Assembly: GCF_003008555.2 (NCBI RefSeq)
Contig: NZ_CP043622.1
Location: 1 to 41,166 of the forward strand
Length of the DNA: 41,166 nucleotides
Reading direction: 5' to 3'
DNA from: Pukyongiella litopenaei
GTDB lineage: Bacteria; Pseudomonadota; Alphaproteobacteria; Rhodobacterales; Rhodobacteraceae
In this document: piece by piece, positions 40,392 through 41,166 of the stretch
Numbering within the stretch: position 1 is the first letter of the stretch
How the letters are laid out: every line of letters starts with the position of its first letter
The notes under the pieces: model-generated
Seen by the model: only the letters and a program-made list of their open reading frames with translations
Databases searched by the model: none
What the model was told of the DNA's origin: nothing
Program-made: the position numbers and the translations under genes

Positions 40392-41166
40392 TGTGAATCG
40401 GCGTGCAAAATTGACCCACTTGGGTGGGTTATGAGCGAGTAAAATTGACCCACCTGTTTTCGTTAACATCCGCACAAAAGTGCGGAGGAAAGAGCAGGTG
40501 TTACTGATGGAAAGCGTGTTGAAGATCCGACGATGGGTATTGGTTGAGGGACGCAGCATCCGGTCTGTTGCGCGGGCGACGGGATTATCGCGGAACACGA
40601 TCAAGAAGTATCTGAAGGATGAGAGCCCGCCGAGCTACCAGCGCCAGGCCCCGCCGGTTCGGCACAAACTGTGCAACGGGTTTGATCTTCGGCTTCAGGA
40701 GCTGTTCGATCAGGACCAGAAGCGACCACGCCGGGAGCGGCGGACGGCCCAGAAGCTCTATGAGCAGCTCGTGGTGGAAGGCTACACCGGTTCCTATTCG
40801 CCAGTTCAGCGATTTGTCCGCGATCTGAAGCGGGCCGGTGCCGGTTTGGGCGAAGCCTTTATCCCGCTGCATTTTGCGGCAGGCGATGCGCTGCAATTTG
40901 ACTGGAGCGAAGAACGGGTTGTCCTGGGCGGTATCGAGCAGAAGGTGAAGGTTGCCCATTTCCGCCTGTGCCACAGCCGCAAGCCCTTTGTCGTGGCCTA
41001 TCCCGGCGAAGCCCAGGAGATGGTGCTGGATGCCTTTGTGCAGGCGCTGTCTTTCTATGGCGGGGTTCCACGCCGGGTGATCATCGACAACCCCAAGACC
41101 ATGGTGACCTACGTCTCGCGCTCGAAGGACCGGATATTCCATCCCCGGTTCCTGGCCTTGATGAAC
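40392..41166 (+). mobile_element. IS21-family element, left portion (continues at base 1)
   Basis: Starts TGTGAATCGGCGTGCAAAAT at 40392. Two terminal repeats AAAATTGACCCAC (about 40407 and 40441) precede istA. The right portion is at 1-1520 across the window edge. Confidence 0.8.
40507..41166 (+). CDS. istA: IstA transposase of IS21 family, 5' part (continues at 1-840)
   Basis: N-terminal 220 residues of IstA, starting ATG at 40507 with GGAGG upstream. HTH: RRWVLVEGRSIRSVARATGL SRNTIKKYL. The catalytic core carries Asp in GDALQFDWSEE and Asp in RRVIIDNPKT. The frame ends on a codon boundary in FHPRFLALMN, and the first codons of the window read [19 protein letters not shown], the exact continuation expected for this family with the catalytic Glu. 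Confidence 0.93.
   Translation, partial: MESVLKIRRWVLVEGRSIRSVARATGLSRNTIKKYLKDESPPSYQRQAPPVRHKLCNGFDLRLQELFDQDQKRPRRERRTAQKLYEQLVVEGYTGSYSPVQRFVRDLKRAGAGLGEAFIPLHFAAGDALQFDWSEERVVLGGIEQKVKVAHFRLCHSRKPFVVAYPGEAQEMVLDAFVQALSFYGGVPRRVIIDNPKTMVTYVSRSKDRIFHPRFLALMN

Noticed and set aside
40507-41166. Two separate truncated istA genes at the window ends
   Set aside because: The ends join in frame with complementary catalytic residues, so one intact gene on a circle is the simpler reading.

Overview
The window looks like one complete circular replicon of about 41.2 kb, opened inside a gene. The last codons (istA 5' part, 40507-41166) continue in frame into the first codons (istA 3' part, 1-840). 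Joined, they give one 499-residue IS21-family IstA whose first two catalytic Asp lie at the window end and whose Glu lies at the window start. Gene content (Rep_3 initiator with iterons, small ParA, Rhodobacterales-type insertion sequences, TraG and Mob remnants, high GC) suggests a plasmid of an alphaproteobacterium, most likely Rhodobacteraceae (Roseobacter/Paracoccus type). The host assignment is inference.

Layout. 40.4 kb through the origin to 1.5 kb: IS21 element with its right end lost. 1.5-2.1 kb: 3' remnants of a conjugation operon (traG/virD4 tail and a small neighbour). 2.3-4.7 kb: replication and partition core, with an AT-rich stretch, seven iterons (five at exact 21-bp spacing), a DnaA box, rep, a small ParB-like gene, parA, and a large palindromic cluster that may be the centromere. 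4.7-5.2 kb: frameshifted mobC/relaxase remnant. 5.2-9.4 kb: two translationally coupled tyrosine recombinases, a small DNA-binding protein and an unrecognised 269-residue protein. 9.5-10.1 kb: PIN toxin and ribbon-helix-helix antitoxin in toxin-first order. 10.2-13.3 kb: IS graveyard (an IS21 left end split by an ISL3 element, an in-frame IstA/IS110 chimera, a tnpA tail). 13.35-17.0 kb: a complete Tn3-family transposon (tnpR, tnpA, 38-bp inverted repeats). 17.2-31.7 kb: the cargo, with every gene on the minus strand. 32.2-39.8 kb: an IS110-family element beside an IS3-family element whose orfB is split by a second Tn3-family transposon (33755-38799, 5-bp target duplication AGGTA) that carries a mobC gene.

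The cargo reads as an uptake and degradation island for a small N-containing compound. It has a flavin reductase, a luciferase-like flavin monooxygenase, a HyuA/HyuB (hydantoinase/oxoprolinase) pair, two alpha/beta hydrolases, a small uncharacterised protein, a five-gene Dpp/Opp ABC importer and a LysR regulator. A plausible scheme is import, flavin-dependent oxygenation, then hydrolysis of a cyclic amide or imide and of an amide or formamide product. The substrate cannot be read from the sequence.

No intact relaxase or type IV secretion gene is present, so the plasmid is probably not self-transmissible. It keeps two separate mob remnants, one of them on a transposon that evidently moved as a unit.
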